The position numbers were made by a program, and so were the translations under genes. From positions 1 to 5,503 of the forward strand of contig JAEULX010000139.1 of the NCBI GenBank assembly GCA_016793685.1: a DNA stretch of 5,503 bases. Direction: 5' to 3'. Within the stretch, counting starts at the first letter, position 1. Each line of letters begins with the position of its first letter. This document shows positions 1 to 5,503 of this stretch, piece after piece. The notes under the pieces were generated by a model. It made no database searches, was not told the origin of the DNA, and saw nothing but the letters and a program-made list of their open reading frames with translations. Source of the DNA: Bradyrhizobiaceae bacterium (lineage in GTDB: Bacteria > Pseudomonadota > Alphaproteobacteria > Rhizobiales > Xanthobacteraceae).

Positions 1-1314
1 AACCCGCTGATGAAGACGTGCCACTCCGCCGCCGACCTGCTCACCTACTACCGCAGCATCGGCGAGCAGCGCGCGAGCCTCGGCTACGACATCGACGGCG
101 TCGTCTACAAGGTCGACCGGCTCGATTGGCAGGATCGACTCGGCTTCGTCTCACGCTCGCCGCGCTGGGCGCTGGCGCACAAATTCCCCGCGGAGAAGGC
201 GACCACCGTCGTCAACGCGATCGAGATCCAGGTCGGCCGCACCGGTGCGTTGACGCCTGTCGCCAAGCTCGCGCCGGTCACCGTCGGCGGCGTCGTGGTG
301 CAGAACGCGACCCTGCACAATGCCGACGAGATCGCCCGCCTCGATGTGCGCGTCGGCGATACGGTGGAAATCCAGCGCGCGGGCGACGTCATTCCGCAGG
401 TGCTGCGGGTGCTGCCCGACAAGCGGCCGCGCGATGCGGAGCCGTACCATTTTCCCACGCATTGTCCCTGTTCGCTCGCAACGCCGGTGGTGCGCGAGAC
501 GATTGCGAGCGGGGAGGAGGGCGCGATCGCGCGCTGCTCCGGCGAGTTCGCCTGCCCGTTTCAGAAGATCGAGCATTTGAAGCATTTCGTTTCGCGCCGC
601 GCCTTCGACATCGAGGGCTTGGGCGAAAAGCAGATCGAGTTGTTCTTTGCGGAGGGCTGGCTGAAGGAGCCCGCCGACATCTTCACCCTCGAGGCGCGCA
701 ACGACGACATCAGGCTGCAGGAGCGCGAAGGCTACGGCGAACTTTCCGTACGCAATCTTTTCACCGCGATTGCCGCCCGCCGCGAGATCGCGCTCGAACG
801 CTTCATCTACGCGCTTGGCGTCCGTCATATCGGCGAGACGACGGCGCGTGCGCTCGCGCGCGCCTACGGGACGTGGCACGCGTTTCATGACGCCTGCGTC
901 AGGCTTGCGGACGGCGATGCCGACGCGCGCGCGGAGATGGATGCGCTCGACCAGATCGGCGACGCGGTGATCGACAGCCTCGCGACCTATTTCGCCGAGG
1001 CGCATAACCGCCGCATCGTCGAACGCCTGACCGGGGAGGTCCGCATCCTCGATGCGGAAAAGGTCGCGACCGCGTCGCCGGTCGCCGGCAAGACCGTCGT
1101 GTTCACCGGCGCGCTCGAGAAAATGACTCGCGAGGAAGCCAAAGCGATGGCCGAGCGGCTGGGCGCCAAGGTCGCGGGCTCGGTGTCGAAGAAGACCGAC
1201 TATGTGGTGGCGGGCCCCGGCGCCGGCTCGAAACTCACCAAGGCGCGCGAGGCGGGCGTCAATGTGCTGACCGAGGACGAATGGTTTGCGCTCGTAGGGG
1301 AGGGTGCGCCGTAG
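1..1314 (+). CDS. ligA: NAD+-dependent DNA ligase LigA, 3' part (5' truncated by window edge)
   Basis: LigA seals nicks in duplex DNA using NAD+ (Okazaki fragments, excision repair) in the cytoplasm. The frame is open from base 1, so the gene enters from outside the window; 437 residues are visible of a family usually near 670-720. Counting Asn1 at base 1: the end of the adenylation domain has nucleotidyltransferase motif IV (DGVVYK, 32-37) and motif V (WALAHKFPAE, 56-65). The OB fold follows (about 69-150, with GRTGALTPVAKL at 79-90). The zinc finger uses Cys155, Cys157, Cys179 and Cys185. Helix-hairpin-helix segments follow (FDIEGLGEKQ, 202-211; LGVRHIGETT, 272-281), then a C-terminal BRCT domain (about 359-433, KTVVFTGALE). 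The KxDG adenylation lysine is not in the window. The first two zinc cysteines are CPC rather than CPxC, which I recall as usual in alphaproteobacterial LigA. The stop codon is formed by the second copy of a small tandem repeat. The next gene is convergent. Confidence 0.97.
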   Translation, partial: NPLMKTCHSAADLLTYYRSIGEQRASLGYDIDGVVYKVDRLDWQDRLGFVSRSPRWALAHKFPAEKATTVVNAIEIQVGRTGALTPVAKLAPVTVGGVVVQNATLHNADEIARLDVRVGDTVEIQRAGDVIPQVLRVLPDKRPRDAEPYHFPTHCPCSLATPVVRETIASGEEGAIARCSGEFACPFQKIEHLKHFVSRRAFDIEGLGEKQIELFFAEGWLKEPADIFTLEARNDDIRLQEREGYGELSVRNLFTAIAARREIALERFIYALGVRHIGETTARALARAYGTWHAFHDACVRLADGDADARAEMDALDQIGDAVIDSLATYFAEAHNRRIVERLTGEVRILDAEKVATASPVAGKTVVFTGALEKMTREEAKAMAERLGAKVAGSVSKKTDYVVAGPGAGSKLTKAREAGVNVLTEDEWFALVGEGAP

Positions 1315-1360
1315 GGGAGGGTGCGCGGTAGGCGAGGGTGCGCGCCGTAGGGGAGGCGCC
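1294..1360 (+). repeat. G-rich tandem repeat, about four copies of a 17-bp unit, overlapping the ligA stop
   Basis: Four consecutive copies of GTAGGGGAGGGTGCGCC are visible: 1294-1310 (17 bp), 1311-1327 (17 bp, last base G), 1328-1346 (19 bp, one G-to-C change and an extra GC), and 1347-1360 (14 bp, lacking GTG). Copy 1 encodes the last ligA residues (Val-Gly-Glu-Gly-Ala and most of Pro). The TAG stop (1312-1314) is the GTAG at the start of copy 2, read in a different register because 17 is not a multiple of three. The array fills most of the gap before the convergent gene. Runs of three or four G recur, so the + strand and the ligA mRNA end have some G-quadruplex potential. No transposase or longer element is present. 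Confidence 0.9.
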
Positions 1361-1372
1361 GTGAGCGCTCAC
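1361..1372. other. 12-bp perfect palindrome over the autotransporter stop codon
   Basis: GTGAGCGCTCAC reads identically on both strands and includes the TGA stop of the minus-strand autotransporter gene (1369-1371). A nearby GCGCC/GGCGC pair (1342-1346 with 1355-1359, 8-nt loop) could form a second short stem. Neither is followed by a run of T on either strand, so a classical intrinsic terminator is not supported. It could help end transcription between the convergent genes, or be chance in GC-rich DNA. Confidence 0.45.
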
Positions 1373-4300
1373 CAGGCGTAGCGCACCGTCCCGGTCCCGG
1401 CATAGCTTTGCGCGCCGCCGGCGAACTCGCCGTCGAGGTGAATGCCGACTCCCCAGCCGTTGAAGAAGCGCAATTCGGAGCCTGCCGACAGAAGCGCCGA
1501 GTTGGGAGCGAGCGACGCGCCGGTGACGGTGAAGGCTGCGCCCGGCAGCGTCTGGAACATCGCCGCCAGCGTCGGGTCGCTGACCCAGTCATGCGCCCAG
1601 GCCGTGCGCGCGGTGAAATTCACCACGCCGACATCGCCAACAAGCATGGCCCGGTTGAAACGCGCGCCAAGTTCACTGCGCGTGTCGTTTGCGGTGCGGG
1701 CGCCGAAGTTCAGCCCGAAGCCTCCGCCATTCACATCCGTTTCGCTGTAGGCGGGCGTGTTGAGCGCCTGCGCCTGCAGCGCCACGTAAGGCGTAACCCC
1801 GGGGAGGAAGGCGTCGAGGCGCCAGCCGCCCTCGATCCGCGCGGCATAGTTTTGCGCGTTGAAGCTCGCGGTCAGGTGATCGCCCATGAAGGCGAAGCGG
1901 TCGGTCGTCATCCAATGTTCGGCAAAGCTGACCGCGCCCGCGATGTAGCCCGGGCCGCTGCGGGTGATGCCGTAGATGCCGGCCTGGAAGGCATCGCTGC
2001 CGCCGCCGCCAAGCGCGTTTGCCAAGTCCCAACTGGTGAAGCCGCCGGCGAGCGACACGCCGACCGTCGTCCCCGGCCAGAGGCGATAATCGACGCCTCT
2101 CGCAAAGCCGCCGGCGCTCGCCGATACGTCGTGCGAGCCGATCCAGGTCGAGTCGCCCGCAATCCTGTTCGCGCCGCCGTAACCGCCGGTCCACACATTC
2201 CAACGCGGCTCGGGGATGAAGCCGGCCGCGGGCGTTGCGGGCGATCGCAACAATTTGGCGTAAGCGAGCGCGATTTCCGGCGACTGCGCTTCTTCCGCAG
2301 CGAGCCGCATTGCCGTGCCGCCCGAGCCAAGTCCGAACGGGGCGCTTCCGCCTGCTGCGCCGCCGCCATAGACCAGCGGATCGAGCATGAGGGCGAGGTA
2401 CAGGTTGGTCAGCCGGAAGGCGCTCTGCTGCGCGCCGGTTGCCGCTTCCCCCGACAACTGCATGAGGGCATTCGCGAGATTGCTTCCGGTCAAGCCGAAC
2501 AGCGGCAGATAGTTGGCCGGCAGGGCTCCGCCGCTGTTGAAATACCCGTTGATTGCTTTCGCGCCACTTTCAGCGTTGTCGACGAGCGTGGCGCGGGCCA
2601 AGGATGGTGGTGACGAGGGCGACGGCGCTCCGAGCGTCGCCGTCAGGTTCAGATACACGTCGCTGGCGCCATAGCTCAGGTTCGCGGTGAACCCGGCCGG
2701 CAGGTTCTTGGTGGACAAATTGTCGAACGCGCCGTCGATGCTCGAAGCCGACAAGATCGTGTACTGCTTCGTGATGTAGCTGCCCGGTGCGAAGGTCGCG
2801 AGCACGTTGCCGGCGAGCGTCGCTTGATTTGCGGTCACGTTGGCGCTCGAGGCGTGCGTCGGGTCGACCAGCACCTGGTAGGACGCGCCCGATTGGAACG
2901 TGAGATTGCCGGCCACCGTCATCGAACCGATCGCCCCGACCGGTCCGGGCGCGAAGGTGCCGCCGTTCATGATCGTGGTCGTGCCGATCGTGCCGGAACC
3001 GGCGAGCGTAGCGCCGGACTTGACGGTCATCGTGGAGCTGAAAGCCGAACCGTCCACGATCAGGGTGCCGGCGTTCACGTTCGTCGGCCCCGTATAACTG
3101 TTCGCGCCGATCAGCGTTGTCGTGCCGCCGGCCGTCGTCAGCGCGGCGCTGCCGCCGAGCGTGCTGATCGTGCCGCCAGTCGACGTGATCGCGCCGGTCA
3201 GCAGACCATGCGTGAGCGTTCCGCCCGCAAGCGTCACGGCATTGATGCTCTGCGCCAGCCCGCCGAGATCGAGCGTGCCGTTCTGGTTGATCGTGGTCGC
3301 CGACGCGGCGCTGAACGCGTTCGCGTTGCCGCCCAGCAACGTCCCGCCGTTGATCGTCGTCGCGCCGGTGTAGCTGTTGATCCCGCTCAGCGTTGTGGTG
3401 CCGCCGGTCGTGGTCAGGTTCGCTCCGCCGCCGACGCCGCTGACCGTGCCGCCCGTCGACGTGATCGTTCCGCCCAACTGTCCATTCTGAACGGCGCCGC
3501 CCGCCAGCGTCAGTGTATTGATGATTTGCGCGAAGCCTCCGAGATCGAGCGTTCCGCCGGCATTCACCGTCGTCGTCGAGGCGGCGCTGAACGCGTTGGC
3601 GTTGCCGCCCAACAGAGTTCCGCCGCTGATCGCGGTTGCGCCGGTGTAGCTGTTGGCCCCGCTCAGCGTCGTCGTGCCGCTCGTCGTGGTGAGGCTTACG
3701 GCGCCGCCGATCGCCTTCACCGTTCCGCCCAGCGAGGTGATTGCACCGGTGAGTGAGCCCGTGGTGAGCGTTCCGCCCGCCAGCGTCAGCGCGTTGATGG
3801 TCTGCGCAAAATTTCCCAGATCGAGCGTGCCGCCCGTGTTCACCGTCGTCGCCGAGACCGCGCTGAACGCGTTCGCGTTTCCGCCCAGCAGCGTCCCGCC
3901 GTTGATATTGGTCGCGCCCGAATAACCGTTGGCGCCGGTCAGCATCGTCGTGCCTGCGGTCGTCGTCAGGTTTGCAGTGCCGGTGACGGCGGAAATCGTG
4001 CCGCCCGTAGAGGTGATCGCGCCGGCGAGCTGCCCATGCTGGAGCGTTCCGCCCGCCAGGGTCAACGCGTTGATGGTCTGCGCAAAACCGCCGAGGTCGA
4101 GCGTGCCGCCGGCGTGGACCGTGGTCGCCGATGCGGCGCTGAAGACATTCGCGGCTCCGCCCAGCAGCGTGCCGCTGGCGATCGTGGTCGCCCCCGTATA
4201 GGCGTTGCCCGCCGTGAATTTCAGGGTGCCGGCCCCGGTCTTCGTGATCCCGCCGTCGCCGGAAAGGCCGGTGGCGAACGTGACGTTGTTGCCGTTGGTG

Positions 4301-5229
4301 TCGAAGGTCGCGCCGGCGAGGCCGAGCGGGGCGAGCCGGGACGAGATGTCTGTCGTGGCGCCGCCGGCCCACTGCAGGCCGCCGCCGTTGAGGGTGATCG
4401 CGCCCGTTCCGAGATTGCTTGCCGCGTTGAAATTGATGAATCCGCCGGTGATCGTCGTGCCGCCGGAATACGTATTGGCGCCCGTCAGCGTCAGGATGCC
4501 GGCGCCTTCTTTGACCAGTGCGCCGCCTGCGCCGCCGGCGATGCCGCCGTCCGCGATGACGCCGCTGACCGAGGTCGAGAGATTGTTGCCGCCCACGGTG
4601 ATGGTTTTGGAGCCGAGGAAAAAGTTGCCCGAGCCCTGGAAGGAGCCGGCAGTGGTGCCGGCCGAGACGAGCTGCGAGAAATCGACGACGCCGGTCCCGT
4701 TGGCGATCAGGTTTGCCGTGCCCCCGGAAGCGTTGCCCGAGAAATACGTATGCCCGCCCGAGTTGGCCGTGATGGTCGCGCTGCCGGCGGAACTGAAGTC
4801 CCCGAAATTGATGAGACCGTTGTTGGTGATGTTCGCCGCGCCGGCGGTGCTGTTGTTGAAGAACTGGAGCGTGGCGTTATTCGTGATGGTTGGACTGCCG
4901 ACGATGCCGGCCCCGCCGAAACTGACGGCATATGATCCGTTGAAAGTGTATGCCGGGGCTCCCGCAGCAAACGTCCAGCCGCCGACAGACACTGGCGAAC
5001 CGATCTGCACGACGGTGGTGGGCGCAGTGTCGAAATAGGCCGTGCCCGTCGGAACGGTGTTCGGATTCCAGTTGCTGGCGCTGAAATAGTTGCTGGTCAG
5101 CCCGAGCCAGGTTGCGTCCTGGGCCGCAGCCGGCGCGATCGCCACGATCAATGCTGCGCCCGCCAGAAGTTGCGACCGGGCAGATCGCCGTCGAGTCGCG
5201 GGTACGCCGCTGAACTTGCCCAAAAGCAT
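1369..5229 (-). CDS. Type Va autotransporter with PATR-repeat beta-helix passenger and C-terminal barrel
   Basis: This is a surface-displayed or secreted protein that crosses the inner membrane by Sec and the outer membrane through its own barrel. Ligand and role are not recognisable. I chose the ATG at 5227-5229 (1286 aa) because AAGGA lies six bases upstream and a textbook signal peptide follows (1-36: RRR, hydrophobic LLAGAALIVAIA, cleavage near AAA|QD). Passenger: an N-terminal part with SNWNP and imperfect 18-21-residue Asn/Thr-rich coils (37-251); a divergent 90-residue PATR-led segment (252-341); four 92-residue repeats (342-709); and a sixth, truncated PATR (from 710). Next come an autochaperone-like segment (about 739-866, APGPVGAIGSMTVAGNLTF and YTILSA), a linker with the typical LMQLSGEA stretch (923-930), and the barrel (about 1006-1286). 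The C-terminus, GTGTVRYAW, is a BAM-type beta-signal. I see no cysteine in the whole protein, as is common for autotransporters. I see no protease triad, RGD or lipase motif. The gene appears monocistronic within the window and is convergent with ligA. Confidence 0.95.
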   Translation of the reverse strand: MLLGKFSGVPATRRRSARSQLLAGAALIVAIAPAAAQDATWLGLTSNYFSASNWNPNTVPTGTAYFDTAPTTVVQIGSPVSVGGWTFAAGAPAYTFNGSYAVSFGGAGIVGSPTITNNATLQFFNNSTAGAANITNNGLINFGDFSSAGSATITANSGGHTYFSGNASGGTANLIANGTGVVDFSQLVSAGTTAGSFQGSGNFFLGSKTITVGGNNLSTSVSGVIADGGIAGGAGGALVKEGAGILTLTGANTYSGGTTITGGFINFNAASNLGTGAITLNGGGLQWAGGATTDISSRLAPLGLAGATFDTNGNNVTFATGLSGDGGITKTGAGTLKFTAGNAYTGATTIASGTLLGGAANVFSAASATTVHAGGTLDLGGFAQTINALTLAGGTLQHGQLAGAITSTGGTISAVTGTANLTTTAGTTMLTGANGYSGATNINGGTLLGGNANAFSAVSATTVNTGGTLDLGNFAQTINALTLAGGTLTTGSLTGAITSLGGTVKAIGGAVSLTTTSGTTTLSGANSYTGATAISGGTLLGGNANAFSAASTTTVNAGGTLDLGGFAQIINTLTLAGGAVQNGQLGGTITSTGGTVSGVGGGANLTTTGGTTTLSGINSYTGATTINGGTLLGGNANAFSAASATTINQNGTLDLGGLAQSINAVTLAGGTLTHGLLTGAITSTGGTISTLGGSAALTTAGGTTTLIGANSYTGPTNVNAGTLIVDGSAFSSTMTVKSGATLAGSGTIGTTTIMNGGTFAPGPVGAIGSMTVAGNLTFQSGASYQVLVDPTHASSANVTANQATLAGNVLATFAPGSYITKQYTILSASSIDGAFDNLSTKNLPAGFTANLSYGASDVYLNLTATLGAPSPSSPPSLARATLVDNAESGAKAINGYFNSGGALPANYLPLFGLTGSNLANALMQLSGEAATGAQQSAFRLTNLYLALMLDPLVYGGGAAGGSAPFGLGSGGTAMRLAAEEAQSPEIALAYAKLLRSPATPAAGFIPEPRWNVWTGGYGGANRIAGDSTWIGSHDVSASAGGFARGVDYRLWPGTTVGVSLAGGFTSWDLANALGGGGSDAFQAGIYGITRSGPGYIAGAVSFAEHWMTTDRFAFMGDHLTASFNAQNYAARIEGGWRLDAFLPGVTPYVALQAQALNTPAYSETDVNGGGFGLNFGARTANDTRSELGARFNRAMLVGDVGVVNFTARTAWAHDWVSDPTLAAMFQTLPGAAFTVTGASLAPNSALLSAGSELRFFNGWGVGIHLDGEFAGGAQSYAGTGTVRYAW
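1372..2214 (-). other. Autotransporter beta-barrel (translocator) domain coding region
   Basis: Residues about 1006-1286 (281 aa) start at PEPRWNVWTGGYGG and show alternating amphipathic strands separated by Gly/Asn/Asp turns. A late AWAHDW strand, an LRFFNGWGV strand and the terminal YAGTGTVRYAW follow. Length and terminal aromatic residue match the family's 12-strand barrel (Pfam Autotransporter). It anchors in the outer membrane and is assembled by the BAM complex. Confidence 0.92.
3103..4206 (-). repeat. Four tandem 276-bp (92-aa) passenger repeats
   Basis: In the coding direction the units are 4206-3931, 3930-3655, 3654-3379 and 3378-3103, each exactly 276 bp with no insertion or deletion. 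Each begins N-x-Y-(S/T)-G-(A)-T, the core of the PATR motif (Pfam autotransporter-associated repeat). Invariant positions in all four include GTLLGG (12-17), FSA (22-24), GTLDLG (34-39), AQ (42-43), AGG (51-53), ITS (64-66) and GGT (68-70). By hand count, units 2 and 3 share 66 of 92 residues and units 3 and 4 share 67. DNA differences are spread over synonymous sites too, so the copies are not very recent. A divergent 90-residue unit precedes the array (4476-4207). A truncated fifth start (NSYTGPTNVN, from 3102) follows it and runs into the autochaperone region. Confidence 0.95.
5122..5229 (-). other. Signal peptide coding region of the autotransporter
   Basis: Residues 1-36 from the chosen ATG have a positively charged n-region (Lys5, Arg13-15, Arg18), a hydrophobic core (Leu21 to Ala32) and Pro-Ala-Ala-Ala before Gln37-Asp38. 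This fits Sec/signal peptidase I cleavage after Ala36. The two upstream in-frame starts would add 13 or 31 polar residues in front, a less typical signal. Confidence 0.88.
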
Positions 5230-5235
5230 CCCAGG

Positions 5236-5240
5236 TCCTT
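5236..5240 (-). promoter_or_regulatory. Ribosome binding site that decides the autotransporter start
   Basis: On the minus strand the sequence reads AAGGA-CCTGGG-ATG: a five-base Shine-Dalgarno match with a 6-nt spacer to the ATG at 5227-5229. The alternative in-frame starts, ATG at 5266-5268 (preceded by the pyrimidine-rich CCATCCCCCAAT) and TTG at 5320-5322, have no purine-rich stretch in place. Confidence 0.85.
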
Positions 5241-5280
5241 GGTACGCAACGCTGCCGGGAATGAACATATTGGGGGATGG

Positions 5281-5286
5281 ATAATA
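5281..5286 (-). promoter_or_regulatory. Candidate -10 element for the autotransporter gene
   Basis: TATTAT on the minus strand matches TATAAT at five of six bases in otherwise GC-rich DNA. Transcription would start near 5273, leaving a leader of roughly 44 nt. The -35 window (about 5304-5309) reads CGCGTC and does not resemble TTGACA, so this promoter would be weak or activator-dependent. It is a candidate only. Confidence 0.3.
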
Positions 5287-5301
5287 ATGTGTTTCCGAGC
5301 C

Positions 5302-5319
5302 CCGACGCGGGGGCGTCGG
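5302..5319. promoter_or_regulatory. Perfect 7-bp inverted repeat at the expected -35 position
   Basis: CCGACGC-GGGG-GCGTCGG on the + strand is a perfect 7-bp arm repeat with a 4-nt centre. It covers the place where the -35 box would lie for the TATTAT candidate. It may be an operator or activator site, or a hairpin in a longer leader if transcription starts farther upstream. No T-tract follows on either strand, so it is not an intrinsic terminator. Confidence 0.35.
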
Positions 5320-5349
5320 CAAGCCGTCGCGGTGCGGATAAAGCCGGTG

Positions 5350-5365
5350 ACGCGGGAAACCGCGT
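5350..5365. other. 6-bp stem with GAAA tetraloop (+ strand)
   Basis: ACGCGG-GAAA-CCGCGT is a perfect 6-bp stem closing a GNRA-type loop if transcribed from the + strand. After one mismatch, two G-T wobbles and two G-C pairs can extend it (5345-5370). On the minus strand the loop would be TTTC. No flanking gene on the + strand is visible, so its role is unknown. Confidence 0.4.
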
Positions 5366-5403
5366 AGTCGTGTCGGTTGACGGCGTTGAAAAGCTCAACT
5401 CAG

Positions 5404-5441
5404 GTTCTGCGCCTTGATTATCGCTGTCCGGCGCGCAGAAC
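5404..5441. other. Perfect 9-bp inverted repeat with 20-nt spacer
   Basis: GTTCTGCGC (5404-5412) and GCGCAGAAC (5433-5441) are exact reverse complements separated by 20 nt. An alternative pairing of GCGCC (5409-5413) with GGCGC (5430-5434) gives a 10-bp stem with a 2-nt bulge. The flank CGAAAATCGGTTCCAG (5441-5456) resembles, from memory, short intergenic repeats common in Rhizobiales. It could be a REP-like element, a protein site or a leader hairpin. Confidence 0.4.
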
Positions 5442-5503
5442 GAAAATCGGTTCCAGAAGCGTAAAGACTTGTTATTTGGCGATCGCGCGCGTCGCGTTTT
5501 CCA

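Larger units (their letters stand above)
5230..5503. other. Intergenic control region upstream of the autotransporter, no convincing gene
   Basis: I see no ORF here with a ribosome binding site and protein-like composition, and no tRNA or other recognisable RNA. Besides the listed sites, there is a direct repeat of GTTGA (5376-5380 and 5385-5389). Its second copy pairs with TCAAC (5395-5399) across 5 nt. The far end (5441-5490) is less GC-rich than the rest and could hold promoter elements of a gene beyond the window. Confidence 0.6.

Noticed and set aside
105..1005. Open frames opposite and alongside ligA
   Set aside because: They are shadows of the conserved LigA frame in high-GC DNA.
1408..2613. 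401-codon open frame on the + strand, antisense to the barrel and linker
   Set aside because: It has Arg/Ala/Gly-rich composition typical of GC-rich antisense frames, no family resemblance and no ribosome binding site noted. The minus-strand barrel explains the region.
3103..4206. Repeat array as a mobile element or recent duplication
   Set aside because: The units stay in the coding frame, differ at many synonymous sites, and have no terminal repeats or transposase.
2570..4372. 600-codon open frame on the minus strand inside the autotransporter gene
   Set aside because: It is a frame-shifted shadow. The 276-bp unit length is a multiple of three, so a frame free of stops in one unit stays open through the array. 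The product is Arg/His/Asp-rich and not protein-like.
2824..5038. Several + strand open frames of 65-310 codons antisense to the passenger, including near-identical 90-codon frames 276 bp apart
   Set aside because: They recur with the 276-bp repeat period and are complements of the PATR units, so they are by-products of the repeat array.
5230..5322. N-terminal extension of the autotransporter to the TTG at 5320-5322 or the ATG at 5266-5268
   Set aside because: Neither start has a Shine-Dalgarno sequence. The added residues would sit in front of a normal signal peptide, and the ATG at 5227-5229 has AAGGA at ideal spacing.
4877..5398. 173-codon minus-strand open frame starting upstream of the autotransporter
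   Set aside because: It overlaps the signal peptide and passenger start in another frame, and its composition is Arg-rich with scattered Cys/His. The signal peptide frame is clearly the real one.
5302..5441. Intrinsic terminator or CRISPR-like array in the upstream hairpins
   Set aside because: No T-tracts follow the stems, and the inverted repeats differ from each other with no regular spacing or repeated spacer-repeat pattern.

Overview
The window is high-GC proteobacterial DNA holding two convergent genes and one upstream control region. The protein features point to an alphaproteobacterium, most likely of the Rhizobiales/Hyphomicrobiales (Beijerinckiaceae/Methylocystaceae or Bradyrhizobium-like). 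This rests on the style of the LigA zinc-finger segment (Cys-Pro-Cys, then a GEFACPFQKIEHLK stretch) and on the PATR-type autotransporter. It is recalled family resemblance, not a database result.

Layout: positions 1-1314 (+) are the 3' part of ligA, the NAD+-dependent DNA ligase; its 5' part lies outside the window. At its 3' end is a small G-rich tandem repeat (1294-1360, about four copies of a 17-bp unit) that overlaps the last codons and supplies the stop codon. A 12-bp palindrome (1361-1372) then overlaps the stop codon of the convergent gene. Only 54 bp separate the two stop codons, and no T-tract terminator is visible for either gene.

Positions 1369-5229 (-) encode one large type Va autotransporter (1286 aa from the start chosen here). 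In order it has a signal peptide, a beta-helical Gly/Thr/Asn/Ala-rich passenger with six passenger-associated transport repeats, an autochaperone-like segment, a linker and a C-terminal 12-strand-type barrel ending in Tyr-Ala-Trp. The core of the passenger is four tandem 92-residue (276-bp) units with no length differences (3103-4206).

Positions 5230-5503 hold no convincing gene. They are the leader/promoter side of the autotransporter, with a good ribosome binding site, a weak -10 candidate and several small inverted repeats.

The two genes have no evident functional link: ligA is housekeeping replication/repair, and the autotransporter is a surface or secreted protein of unknown ligand. No clearly new biological system is visible. 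The features most worth a second look are the equal-length repeat array, the repeat-derived end of ligA and the hairpin-rich autotransporter leader.
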